Part shown: in pieces, positions 1-6,509 of the stretch
How positions within the stretch are numbered: position 1 is the stretch's first letter
Layout: each line of letters begins with the position of its first letter
Source of the DNA: CBFDBT01 sp965603115
GTDB taxonomy: Bacteria > Pseudomonadota > Alphaproteobacteria > Sphingomonadales > Kordiimonadaceae
Assembly (NCBI GenBank): GCA_965603115.1
Contig: CBFDBT010000103.1
Coordinates: 1-9,650, forward strand
DNA length: 9,650 bases
Direction of reading: 5' to 3'
The notes under the pieces: model-generated
What the model was told of the DNA's origin: nothing
Databases searched by the model: none
Seen by the model: only the letters and a program-made list of their open reading frames with translations
Made by a program: the position numbers and the translations under genes

Positions 1-1
1 A

Positions 2-67
2 TCAAACATAAATGCACTTGAGGCTTCGCGAAAGATCGCTACTATGACTCTTGAACTACTGCGATAG
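2..67 (+). CDS. flgC: Flagellar basal-body rod protein FlgC, C-terminal end only (5' cut by window)
   Basis: An open frame enters at the left edge and ends at TAG 65-67. The 21 visible codons read SNINALEASRKIATMTLELLR. This resembles the C-terminal helix of the flagellar rod proteins FlgB/FlgC, where an N-x-x-x-[IL]-E-[AT]-[SA] pattern is followed by a short helix ending in TLELL/TIDLL. FlgC is a proximal rod component that stacks on FliE in the periplasm, and flgB-flgC-fliE is a standard order, which favours FlgC. The stop lies 9 bases before the fliE start, and the fliE ribosome binding site AGGAGA overlaps the stop region, so the two genes are probably translated from one message. The call rests on 21 residues plus context. 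A different rod protein is possible but less likely. Confidence 0.75.
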   Translation, partial: SNINALEASRKIATMTLELLR

Positions 68-76
68 GAGAGAGCT

Positions 77-403
77 ATGAATATCAAACAAGTTGATGCG
101 AGTAACGCTTATGCTTCTGCATTAGAGAATATGCAAAAGCCAGGTATTGCTAACGGTGACGGTATGAAAGCCACATCACCTGATGAAAATGCCTTTGCGT
201 CTCTAGTGAATAACTCTATAGGTGAGGTTTCTTCTGCGTCAAAAAATCTTGAGATGACCTCCGCTAAAGTTTTGGCGGGACAAGCAAGTCTTGTAGATGT
301 AGTATCCGCAGCCACTAAAGCAGAAATGGTTGTTGAAACTGTTGTTACAGTACGTGATAAGGTAATTCGTGCCTATGATGATATCCTTAAAATGCCACTA
401 TAA
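77..403 (+). CDS. fliE: Flagellar hook-basal body complex protein FliE
   Basis: The product is 108 residues, normal for FliE. FliE is a small periplasmic protein, exported by the flagellar type III system, that joins the MS ring to the proximal rod and is needed early for export. The first ~35 residues are polar and low in complexity. The C-terminal half carries the family pattern: a helix around residues 40-65, then a segment beginning SLVDVVSAATKAE (about 71-83) and ending VRDKVIRAYDDILKMPL, matching the usual 'V-x-x-A-x-x-K-A ... V-R-[ND]-K-[LV]-[VI]-x-A-Y-x-[DE]-I-[LM]-x-M' ending. There is no cleavable signal peptide, as expected for a type III substrate. The ATG at 77 has an AGGAGA ribosome site at 66-71. 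It sits between flgC and fliQ in a flagellar operon. Confidence 0.93.
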   Translation: MNIKQVDASNAYASALENMQKPGIANGDGMKATSPDENAFASLVNNSIGEVSSASKNLEMTSAKVLAGQASLVDVVSAATKAEMVVETVVTVRDKVIRAYDDILKMPL

Positions 404-444
404 GAGTGTATCTGATCGCTACTGAACGTATATGAGAGTTTAAT

Positions 445-708
445 ATGGACGGTGCTGATGTTCTCGCTGTTGGGCGAGATGCAATCCAAACGATGTTATC
501 CGTAGCCTTGCCAGTGCTTTTGGTTGGGCTTGCCGTAGGCTTGCTCATTGCGTTGTTTCAAACAATGACATCTATTCAAGAGATGACGCTTACCTTTATC
601 CCTAAAATTATTGCTATCTTTATAGCTTTATTAACATTCCTGCCTATGATGGGGCAAAAGCTAAATGATTTTATGGAACGAATCGCGGAACGCATAGTAG
701 GCGGATAA
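445..708 (+). CDS. fliQ: Flagellar export-gate protein FliQ
   Basis: The product is 87 residues, the normal length for FliQ/SpaQ/YscS-family proteins. FliQ is a small inner-membrane component of the FliPQR export gate at the centre of the basal body. Two hydrophobic helices are visible at about residues 18-38 and 52-72, joined by the diagnostic connector QTMTSIQEMTLTFIPKI (about 39-55), one of the most conserved stretches of the family. A short amphipathic end, MERIAERIVGG, follows the second helix. The ATG at 445 has a GAGAG ribosome site at 434-438. It lies 41 bases after fliE and 47 before fliR. fliP, normally just upstream of fliQ in many bacteria, is absent here and must lie elsewhere. 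Confidence 0.96.
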   Translation: MDGADVLAVGRDAIQTMLSVALPVLLVGLAVGLLIALFQTMTSIQEMTLTFIPKIIAIFIALLTFLPMMGQKLNDFMERIAERIVGG

Positions 709-745
709 CCTTATGAGTTCCATATGTAGATTTTCAAGAACTGTG

Positions 746-764
746 AGACAAGCCTATGTTGTCT
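746..764 (+). promoter_or_regulatory. Small hairpin presenting the fliR start codon in its loop (tentative)
   Basis: AGACAA at 746-751 pairs perfectly with TTGTCT at 759-764, leaving a 7-base loop GCCTATG that contains the fliR ATG (756-758). The weak ribosome site GAGAC (745-749) is largely in the left arm. A six-pair, mostly A-U/G-U-free stem is only marginally stable and may be coincidental. If real it would lower or gate fliR translation. Confidence 0.25.
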
Positions 765-1517
765 GATCTAATCTCTCAGGAAATCTTTGCCTATCTTTTG
801 ATTATGACACGCCTTGGGGCGAGTTTGATGTTCATTCCCGCTCTTGGTGACAAAACGATTCCAACCCGTGTTAGAGTAACCTTGGCTATAGCTTTGAGCC
901 TGGTTGTCTATCTGGTTCTACATGACCAAATACCTTTGATGCCTGTTCAAACAATTAAATTGGTGATGCTAATTGCACGAGAAGCCCTCATTGGTATGAT
1001 AATAGGCCTTTTTGCTCGGCTTTTGATGTCGGCCATTCACACGGCTGGTACGATGATAGCAATGTCAACAGGTTTGGCAGCTGCGCAATCATTTGATCCA
1101 ACGCAAGGCTCGCAATCCGCCATGGTCTCCACATTGTTAACGCTTATGGCAGTCACTGTCATTTTCGTGACCGATATCCATCACCAACTCATATGGGCGA
1201 TGGTGAACAGTTATAATGTTTTCCCTATAGGCTTTGAAGCCCTTGATTTTGAGGGTATTGCGGGCATAGCAACAAATATAGTCACGCATAGTTTTGCACT
1301 TGGTGTCCAATTGGCAGCGCCTTTTATTGTTTATAGCCTTATCTTTTACGTGAGCATGGGCATATTGGTGCGCATGATGCCCCAATTGCCTGTATTTTTT
1401 GTTGCTATGCCTTTGAATATTGCACTCGGGCTTTGGATTTTTGCTTTGGTTGTTACTTCCATTCTGCAATGGTTTATCGTAAGCTTTGAGGATAATCTCT
1501 CGTCGTTGCTTGGGTAG
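756..1517 (+). CDS. fliR: Flagellar export-gate protein FliR
   Basis: The product is 253 residues, typical of FliR/SpaR/YscT. It is a multi-pass inner-membrane protein that assembles with FliP and FliQ into the flagellar type III export channel. Recognisable family positions are FIPALGDKTIPTRVR (about 26-40), REALIGMIIGL (75-85), AAAQSFDPTQGSQ (108-120), TDIHHQLIWAMVNSY (139-153) and FPIG (156-159), then QLAAPFIVY (185-193) and GILVRMMPQLPVFFVAMPLNI (202-222). Hydrophobic helices run along most of its length. The ATG at 756 has only a weak ribosome site and sits in the loop of a possible small hairpin. The stop at 1515-1517 is 5 bases before the flhB ATG, which suggests translational coupling. 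Confidence 0.96.
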   Translation: MLSDLISQEIFAYLLIMTRLGASLMFIPALGDKTIPTRVRVTLAIALSLVVYLVLHDQIPLMPVQTIKLVMLIAREALIGMIIGLFARLLMSAIHTAGTMIAMSTGLAAAQSFDPTQGSQSAMVSTLLTLMAVTVIFVTDIHHQLIWAMVNSYNVFPIGFEALDFEGIAGIATNIVTHSFALGVQLAAPFIVYSLIFYVSMGILVRMMPQLPVFFVAMPLNIALGLWIFALVVTSILQWFIVSFEDNLSSLLG

Positions 1518-1522
1518 AAAAT

Positions 1523-2599
1523 ATGGCAGATGATAAAGACTCAAAAACAGAAGAACCAACACCTAAAAAAATAAGTGATGCTCATGAGAAAGGTGATTAC
1601 GCCTCAAGTCAGGAGTTAAGACACGTTCTTGCTCTTATAGCATTACTCTTTTTGATATGGGCAGTGGCGGAATCTTCTTCGCGTGATTTAAGGGTCCTTC
1701 TTGGGACTTATTTGGGTAACATTCATAATATTTCTTCAGATGGCGGTGGAATATTGCAAGCTATGTCTGAACTTGTGGCCAATGTATTTTATATAATTAT
1801 ATTCCCGCTAAGCTGTTTTCTTGTAGCCGGTATCATGGCAACTAGACTTCAGCACCAGATAAAATTAACCCCAAAAAAAATTAAGATTGATATATCTAAA
1901 CTATCGTTGGCTAAGGGAATAAAAAAGGTTATTTCAGTAAGTCAGATATTGGAATTAGTGAAAAGTATTTTCAAGTTAATCATTATTGGCTCTGTGGTGT
2001 TGATTGTTGTTTGGCCTGAATTTAAAAACCTAGAAACTATGCCAGGCGTTCCCATTTCTAGTTCTATGGTGCTTTTGCTGGATTTGTTGTTTAAAATTAT
2101 ATTTGGCATACTTTTGGCCGTTATCGCTATCACAATTCTTGATTATGTACATAAACATAAAGAATATATGAAAAAGCTGCGCATGACGAAACAAGAGGTC
2201 AAGGATGAGTATAAACAAGCGCAGGGCGACCCTAAAATTAAAGCAAAGCTTGCGCAAATACGTTTTGATAAAGCACGCGCTAGAATGATGCAGGCTGTTC
2301 CTGAAGCTGACGTGATTATCACAAACCCAACACATTATGCAATTGCCCTTGAATATAAACACGAAACTATGGATGTGCCTGTTTTACTAGCCAAAGGTGT
2401 TGACGCGACAGCGATGCGGATTCGAGAAGTTGCAGAAGAACACAAAATTGCGATTATAGAAAATGCCCCCCTTGCCAGAGCCCTTTATGCTACAGTAGAG
2501 TTGGGTGAAGAAATACCGCCAGATCATTATAAAGTGGTAGCGGAAATCATAGGACATGTCTTAAAGTTAAAAAAGGCAGGTATTGTCCCAGCCGCTTAA
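1523..2599 (+). CDS. flhB: Flagellar export-gate and substrate-specificity switch protein FlhB
   Basis: The product is 358 residues, the usual FlhB size. FlhB is an inner-membrane protein of the flagellar type III apparatus. Its cytoplasmic domain cleaves itself, and this switches export from rod/hook to filament substrates. The N-terminus SKTEEPTPKKISDAHEKGD (about 7-25) is a family signature. Four membrane helices fall near residues 33-50, 85-107, 145-165 and 184-208. The linker MTKQEVKDEYKQAQGDPKIK (221-240) and the autocleavage motif NPTH (Asn268-Pro269-Thr270-His271, close to the E. coli numbering) are intact, so cleavage competence is expected. No good ribosome site precedes the ATG, so translation probably couples to fliR, whose stop is 5 bases upstream. 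The gene ends 51 bases before cckA. Confidence 0.97.
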   Translation: MADDKDSKTEEPTPKKISDAHEKGDYASSQELRHVLALIALLFLIWAVAESSSRDLRVLLGTYLGNIHNISSDGGGILQAMSELVANVFYIIIFPLSCFLVAGIMATRLQHQIKLTPKKIKIDISKLSLAKGIKKVISVSQILELVKSIFKLIIIGSVVLIVVWPEFKNLETMPGVPISSSMVLLLDLLFKIIFGILLAVIAITILDYVHKHKEYMKKLRMTKQEVKDEYKQAQGDPKIKAKLAQIRFDKARARMMQAVPEADVIITNPTHYAIALEYKHETMDVPVLLAKGVDATAMRIREVAEEHKIAIIENAPLARALYATVELGEEIPPDHYKVVAEIIGHVLKLKKAGIVPAA

Positions 2600-2650
2600 G
2601 CTAATATGAAATAGGCATAATCTAGGTTATATATAATAAGAGGGGGCTTA

Positions 2651-5053
2651 GTGCCGGACTTAAAACTTCATTTGATGAGCCGGTCTAGCGATCATCACAT
2701 TAGTAATAATATCAGGCTTGGGGATCACTTTCTTGGGTATGCAATTTCTGGTCTATTCGTGTCTAGTGGTTTCGGATTATTCGTTGGTTTTATGGCAAAT
2801 AACGCCATGTTGGGTGCTGGGATATGCGGGGCCTTATTGATCGTGAGTGCGGTTTTAATCTTCGTTAGTCTCAAAGGTAAGTCTAGGCAAGTTTCAAAAA
2901 ATAGCTCTGCTGACACAGATTTACTACATAGCTTGGCAAATGTTATTGAAGATGCGGTATTGGTGACTAATAAGTTTGGGGAACTAGTGGCCTCAAATGA
3001 CAGGTATGATCAAATGGGGGCCGAACGCCGTAGGCCTGTCGCTAGTTTACTTGATAAAATGGACAGTGATAAACTTGTTAAGTCGATGATTAAGGGCGTC
3101 ATTCAACAAGGGAGCTGGTCAGAAACTTTCCCATCTATCCGTCATGATTTTGGAGATTTGCAAATACAAGCTGAGATGAAATCCGCTTGTATTTTATGGA
3201 AATTCATACCGTTAGCGCCAAAAGCAAGGGCTAAGGCGATAATAGCCAGCTTACAAGAGGCACTAGAACCTCTCGTTGGGGAAATGAATTTAGGATTGGC
3301 CCTCGTCAGTTCTAGTGGAGATTTGTTACACGCCAATGATAAACTGCGGTCTTGGTTGCAACTCAGAGACGGCCAGCCATTACCGGTGAAGTTAAGACTT
3401 AAAGACCACTCTACTCGATTGGTGATAGACGAAGAAACCATTCACGACGTTCAAGTTTTTAAACACACTGTTCCATCAGATACTAAAGATGAACCCTTTG
3501 GCCAGATTTTAATCTTGCGGGATATGAAGGGATTTGCTGGGGCAAGGCTAAGAGATAAAACGGCGGGCGACATAATCGATCCATTGGTTGATGCTGCACC
3601 CATTGGTGTGGCTGTTGTTGATCAGCAGGGTGAGGTTGAAGATGTAAACCAAAGCATGATTTTATTTGGTCAGGGTTTGGGGTATCCGAATTATACTAAT
3701 ATTTTTGATATTATTAAAAATGAATCACACTCTGAATTTCAAAAATTGCTAAACCGTGTATCTCAAGGGCAGGTTATTCGCAGGCCATATGATGTACGGT
3801 TTAAAGGGGAGGCTGATAAAGTAGGTCAGTTTTATTTCTCATCTATTAAAACAGAAGATAAACGGTTCATTGTTCTTTATATGATTGATACTTCCCATCA
3901 AAAGTCCATTGAAAAACAGTTTGTTCAGGCGCAAAAAATGCAGGCTGTTGGTCAGTTGGCAGGAGGTGTTGCCCATGACTTTAATAACCTTTTGACAGCA
4001 ATCATTGGCTTTTGTGATTTGTCTCTTGCCCGCCATGAGGCTGGAGATACAACATTTTCTGATCTGATGAATATAAAACAAAATGCTAACCGAGCGAGTA
4101 ATCTTGTTCGCCAGCTTCTTGCATTTTCTCGTCAGCAGACTTTACGGCCAAAAGTTTTATCAATTTCAGATGTCATCGCGGAATTATCAAACTTAGTACG
4201 TCGGTTGATTGGTGAAAATATTACCTTGGATGTGAAACATGGCAGGGATTTAAGCTCGGTAAAAGTGGACCAAGGTCAGCTTGAGCAAGTTATCATTAAT
4301 CTGGCAGTTAATGCTAAGGACGCGATGCCAAATGGCGGCACTTTAACCATTAGCACCCGTACGCTAAAAAGTAATGACCCCTTATTGGACCGGTTTGATG
4401 TCATCGTGCCTAGTGACTATGTTTTGATAGAGTTGAGAGATACAGGAACCGGGATAGATGAAAAATATACTAACAAAATTTTTGAACCATTTTTTACCAC
4501 TAAGGATGTTGGTAAAGGTACCGGGCTAGGTCTTGCAACAGTATATGGTATTGTCAAACAAACAGGAGGTTATGTTTTCTTCGATAGCGAGGTCGACAAG
4601 GGTACAAACTTTATGATTTTTCTCAAAGCCTATGATGGTGAAGTGGAAATTGAAGAAGACATAACTGAATTACCCACTAAGGACCTAACAGGGCAGGGTA
4701 CAATTTTATTGGTTGAAGACGAGGATGCTGTTCGGCTTTTCACTTCACGGGCATTAACTAACAAAGGATACAAGGTTATTCAAGCATCAAGTGGAGAGGA
4801 AGGTTTGGAGCTTTTCAAACAGAATACACAAGATATCGAGCTGCTGATTACCGATGTCATTATGCCTGTTATGGATGGCCCAACACTCGTCAAAGCCTTA
4901 AAAAAAATGAATAAAGGCCTTAAAGTTATTTTCATATCTGGTTACGCAGAAGACATTGTGCGCAAAGATATGCAGGATGACACATGTCATTTCTTACCGA
5001 AGCCATTTAGCCTCGTGCAATTGGCGGAAACAGTAAAAACTGTGCTGACATAA
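2651..5053 (+). CDS. cckA: CckA-type hybrid sensor histidine kinase/phosphatase
   Basis: The 800-residue product fits CckA, the alphaproteobacterial kinase that starts the CckA-ChpT-CtrA phosphorelay (cell cycle and/or motility control). Two membrane helices (about 28-48 and 52-74) are followed by three PAS-like segments (about 91-195, 203-292 and 308-415; the first two are weak). A HisKA domain follows with the H-box around His442 (GGVAHDFNNLLT) and the CckA-like stretch QLLAFSRQQTLRPKVL. The HATPase domain has an N-box at Asn550/Asn554, a G1 box DTGTGI (597-602), FEPFFTTKDVGKGTGLGLATVYG, and a C-terminal receiver with Asp735 (ITDVIMP) and Lys784 (LPKP). All catalytic positions are present. 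I chose the GTG start at 2651 because AAGAGGGGG (2638-2646) precedes it; ATG at codon 9 is an alternative. It follows flhB by 51 bases, so it may be co-transcribed with the flagellar genes. Confidence 0.95.
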   Translation: MPDLKLHLMSRSSDHHISNNIRLGDHFLGYAISGLFVSSGFGLFVGFMANNAMLGAGICGALLIVSAVLIFVSLKGKSRQVSKNSSADTDLLHSLANVIEDAVLVTNKFGELVASNDRYDQMGAERRRPVASLLDKMDSDKLVKSMIKGVIQQGSWSETFPSIRHDFGDLQIQAEMKSACILWKFIPLAPKARAKAIIASLQEALEPLVGEMNLGLALVSSSGDLLHANDKLRSWLQLRDGQPLPVKLRLKDHSTRLVIDEETIHDVQVFKHTVPSDTKDEPFGQILILRDMKGFAGARLRDKTAGDIIDPLVDAAPIGVAVVDQQGEVEDVNQSMILFGQGLGYPNYTNIFDIIKNESHSEFQKLLNRVSQGQVIRRPYDVRFKGEADKVGQFYFSSIKTEDKRFIVLYMIDTSHQKSIEKQFVQAQKMQAVGQLAGGVAHDFNNLLTAIIGFCDLSLARHEAGDTTFSDLMNIKQNANRASNLVRQLLAFSRQQTLRPKVLSISDVIAELSNLVRRLIGENITLDVKHGRDLSSVKVDQGQLEQVIINLAVNAKDAMPNGGTLTISTRTLKSNDPLLDRFDVIVPSDYVLIELRDTGTGIDEKYTNKIFEPFFTTKDVGKGTGLGLATVYGIVKQTGGYVFFDSEVDKGTNFMIFLKAYDGEVEIEEDITELPTKDLTGQGTILLVEDEDAVRLFTSRALTNKGYKVIQASSGEEGLELFKQNTQDIELLITDVIMPVMDGPTLVKALKKMNKGLKVIFISGYAEDIVRKDMQDDTCHFLPKPFSLVQLAETVKTVLT

Positions 5054-5071
5054 TGAGGTTAGCAGTTTTTT
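5038..5071 (+). terminator. Probable intrinsic terminator of cckA, overlapping its stop codon
   Basis: AACTG plus CTGAC (5038-5042 and 5045-5049, with a 2-base TG bulge) pairs with GTTAGCAGTT (5058-5067) through ten pairs including one G-U. The loop is 8 bases and holds the cckA TAA. The T run continues to 5071. It would separate cckA from recA transcription. The bulge and moderate GC make it weaker than the terminator after recA. Confidence 0.5.
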
Positions 5072-5129
5072 GGTGAGAGTTATGTTTTGTTCTTATCACT
5101 TTTTTTTTCCTGACTATATCATAAAAAGA

Positions 5130-5144
5130 GAACAAATAGTGAAT
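5130..5144 (+). promoter_or_regulatory. Putative LexA (SOS) box 1 upstream of recA
   Basis: GAAC-AAATAGT-GAAT matches the alphaproteobacterial LexA operator pattern GAAC-N7-GAAC (equivalently GTTC-N7-GTTC) at 7 of 8 defined bases. It is preceded by GA, so the 9-mer GAGAACAAA (5128-5136) recurs exactly in box 2. It lies 80 bases before the recA start, in the expected place for damage control of recA. Confidence 0.55.
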
Positions 5145-5150
5145 TTGTGC

Positions 5151-5178
5151 TTGCATATGAGAACAAACATGGTACAAA
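5151..5178 (+). promoter_or_regulatory. Candidate recA promoter (-35 TTGCAT, -10 TACAAA)
   Basis: TTGCAT (5151-5156) and TACAAA (5173-5178) are separated by 16 bases and resemble sigma-70-type elements at 4-5 of 6 positions each. LexA box 2 fills the spacer, the expected geometry for repression. The match is only fair and the start site is not known. Confidence 0.35.
5161..5175 (+). promoter_or_regulatory. Putative LexA (SOS) box 2 upstream of recA
   Basis: GAAC-AAACATG-GTAC matches GAAC-N7-GAAC at 7 of 8 defined bases. It is the box nearest the gene, 49 bases before the chosen recA start, and lies between the candidate -35 and -10 elements. Its left half repeats box 1 exactly over GAGAACAAA, with a 31-bp offset. 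Confidence 0.6.
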
Positions 5179-5212
5179 TGCGTCATTGCAACTCAGCATC
5201 GGCTATGGAATA

Positions 5213-5218
5213 AGGGAG
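5213..5218 (+). promoter_or_regulatory. recA ribosome binding site that decides the start
   Basis: AGGGAG lies 6 bases before ATG 5225 but directly abuts ATG 5219. The spacing therefore favours 5225 as the true recA start. It also rules against the longer in-frame GTG at 5147, which lies within the operator/promoter region. Confidence 0.7.
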
Positions 5219-5224
5219 ATGAAA

Positions 5225-6319
5225 ATGTCTACAGCAGAATTAAAACTCGTTAAAGGATCGTCCATGGACAAGTCTAAGGCTCTAGAAGCTGCGCTATCAC
5301 AAATTGACCGGGCTTTTGGAAAAGGTTCGGTGATGAAGTTAGGGCAAGGTGGAGCATTAAGTGAAATGGAATCAATTTCAACGGGCTCAATCGGACTAGA
5401 CATTGCTCTAGGTATAGGAGGAGTGCCCAAGGGACGTATTATTGAAATTTTTGGACCTGAAAGCTCTGGTAAGACTACGCTTGCCCTGCACACCGTTGCT
5501 GAGTGCCAAAAAGCAGGTGGAGTAGCGGCCTTTGTTGATGCGGAACATGCTCTTGACCCTGTCTATGCGCGCAAAATTGGAGTTGATGTCAATGAGCTTT
5601 TGGTTAGTCAGCCAGACACTGGAGAGCAAGCTTTAGAAATAACAGATACTCTTGTTCGTTCAGGTGCCGTTGATATTCTTGTCGTGGATTCCGTGGCAGC
5701 CTTAACACCGCGTGCTGAAATTGAGGGCGAAATGGGGGATACTCACGTAGGACTACAGGCACGGCTTATGAGCCAAGCGCTTCGTAAGCTTACAAGCTCT
5801 ATTGCTAAGTCAAATTGTACTGTCATTTTCATTAACCAACTACGCATGAAAATTGGTGTGGTTTATGGTAACCCTGAAGTAACAACAGGCGGTAATGCCC
5901 TAAAGTTTTACTCTTCTGTTCGTCTTGATATTCGACGTATTGGTCAGATCAAGGATAAAGACGATATTGTTGGTAATGCGACACGGGTGAAAGTTGTTAA
6001 AAACAAGGTTGCTCCTCCGTTTAAAGTTGTTGAATTTGATATTATGTATGGGGAGGGTGTTTCCCGACGTGGCGAAATTGTAGATTTAGGTGTGAAGGCT
6101 GAAATTATTGAAAAGTCTGGTTCTTGGTATAGCTATAATAGTCAGCGGATAGGCCAAGGCCGTGAGAACGCAAAGCGTTTTCTCAAAGATAATCCAGATA
6201 TCTGTGCTGAAATTGATGCAGCAATTCGCAAGAATATGAGTGTTGTTGAAGAGGCTCTTCTCACTGACCCTGCTATGAATGAACCTACTGACAAAGGCAC
6301 TGAATCTGACAGCGAATAG
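5225..6319 (+). CDS. recA: Recombinase RecA
   Basis: The product is 364 residues from ATG 5225. RecA is the ATP-dependent strand-exchange protein of recombinational repair and the co-protease that triggers LexA cleavage. The start region reads MSTAELKLVKGSSMDKSKAL, and the MDKSKALEAALSQI block is typical of alphaproteobacterial RecA. Walker A is GPESSGKTT at 77-85 with Lys83; the catalytic Glu is Glu107 in VDAEHALDP; Walker B is DILVVDSVAAL. The DNA-binding loop 2 region, NQLRMKIGVVYGNPEVTTGG, is complete. Residues are offset by 11 from E. coli, so the length is normal for the group. The C-terminus ends in an acidic tail (DKGTESDSE), as usual. Regulation is probably by LexA through two boxes upstream. 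An intrinsic terminator follows at 6343, so recA is likely monocistronic. Confidence 0.99.
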   Translation: MSTAELKLVKGSSMDKSKALEAALSQIDRAFGKGSVMKLGQGGALSEMESISTGSIGLDIALGIGGVPKGRIIEIFGPESSGKTTLALHTVAECQKAGGVAAFVDAEHALDPVYARKIGVDVNELLVSQPDTGEQALEITDTLVRSGAVDILVVDSVAALTPRAEIEGEMGDTHVGLQARLMSQALRKLTSSIAKSNCTVIFINQLRMKIGVVYGNPEVTTGGNALKFYSSVRLDIRRIGQIKDKDDIVGNATRVKVVKNKVAPPFKVVEFDIMYGEGVSRRGEIVDLGVKAEIIEKSGSWYSYNSQRIGQGRENAKRFLKDNPDICAEIDAAIRKNMSVVEEALLTDPAMNEPTDKGTESDSE

Positions 6320-6342
6320 TACAATTTATATAGAAAATATCT

Positions 6343-6368
6343 GGCCGGGCATTTTGTCCGGCCTTTTT
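6343..6368 (+). terminator. Strong intrinsic terminator after recA
   Basis: GGCCGGGC (6343-6350) pairs with GTCCGGCC (6356-6363) in an eight-pair, GC-rich stem (one G-U) around a 5-base ATTTT loop, followed at once by TTTTT (6364-6368). It lies 23 bases after the recA stop. It should end recA transcription before the alaS leader. Confidence 0.93.
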
Positions 6369-6403
6369 GTGTTTGAGCTTGTAATTCTTTTAGGTCCCCA
6401 AGG

Positions 6404-6500
6404 CCTTATCAAATTTGAAAAGGTTCTAGACAGTTGGCGAGCACATGGGTACAACGTCAAAGCATGACCAGACAATGTTGTTGAATGATTTTTGATAAGG
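6404..6500 (+). repeat. Perfect 10-bp inverted repeat in the alaS leader; right arm covers the ribosome site
   Basis: CCTTATCAAA at 6404-6413 and TTTGATAAGG at 6491-6500 are exact reverse complements, separated by 77 bases. The right arm contains most of the alaS ribosome site (AAGGA, 6497-6501). If both lie on the alaS transcript they could pair and hide that site. The promoter position is unknown, so it is not certain that the left arm is transcribed. The enclosed bases show no second strong stem by eye. Confidence 0.4.
6445..6495 (+). other. Possible 16-codon upstream ORF before alaS (tentative)
   Basis: ATG 6445 opens a frame reading MGTTSKHDQTMLLNDF and stops at TGA 6493-6495, 14 bases before the alaS ATG and inside the right arm of the inverted repeat. 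Only a weak GCGAG precedes it, and it contains no alanine codons, so it does not look like a classical amino-acid attenuator. It may be chance. Confidence 0.12.
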
Positions 6501-6509
6501 ATATACCCC

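Noticed and set aside
34..423. Direct repeat GATCGCTACT at 34-43 and 414-423, in the flgC end and after fliE
   Set aside because: Ten-base repeats are expected dozens of times by chance in a window this long, and no further similarity extends on either side.
709..755. Possible tiny gene or promoter between fliQ and fliR
   Set aside because: An ATG at 713 with a few codons is visible but there is no ribosome site or convincing promoter; the gap looks like plain intercistronic sequence.
1137..1562. Minus-strand open frame of 141 codons across fliR/flhB
   Set aside because: It is antisense to two clearly conserved genes; its product is rich in His, Lys, Asn and Tyr without domain features, as expected of a shadow frame.
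2596..2610. TTAA-N7-TGAA before cckA, resembling a CtrA box (TTAA-N7-TTAA)
   Set aside because: One mismatch in an eight-base motif is expected several times per 10 kb in A/T-rich DNA, and it overlaps the flhB stop codon. No support beyond the appeal of CckA-CtrA feedback.
5147..5224. Longer recA reading frame starting at GTG 5147 (26 extra residues)
   Set aside because: It lies across LexA box 2 and the candidate promoter, has no ribosome site, and the extra residues do not resemble RecA. ATG 5225 with AGGGAG at proper spacing is far better.
6279..6467. Plus-strand 62-codon frame across the recA end and terminator
   Set aside because: It overlaps recA in another frame and runs through the terminator stem; no ribosome site and no family resemblance. 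The hydrophobic stretch comes from the stem and T-rich sequence.
6492..6509. alaS start at TTG 6492
   Set aside because: It adds only six residues outside the conserved N-terminus, and the clear AAGGA ribosome site points to ATG 6510.
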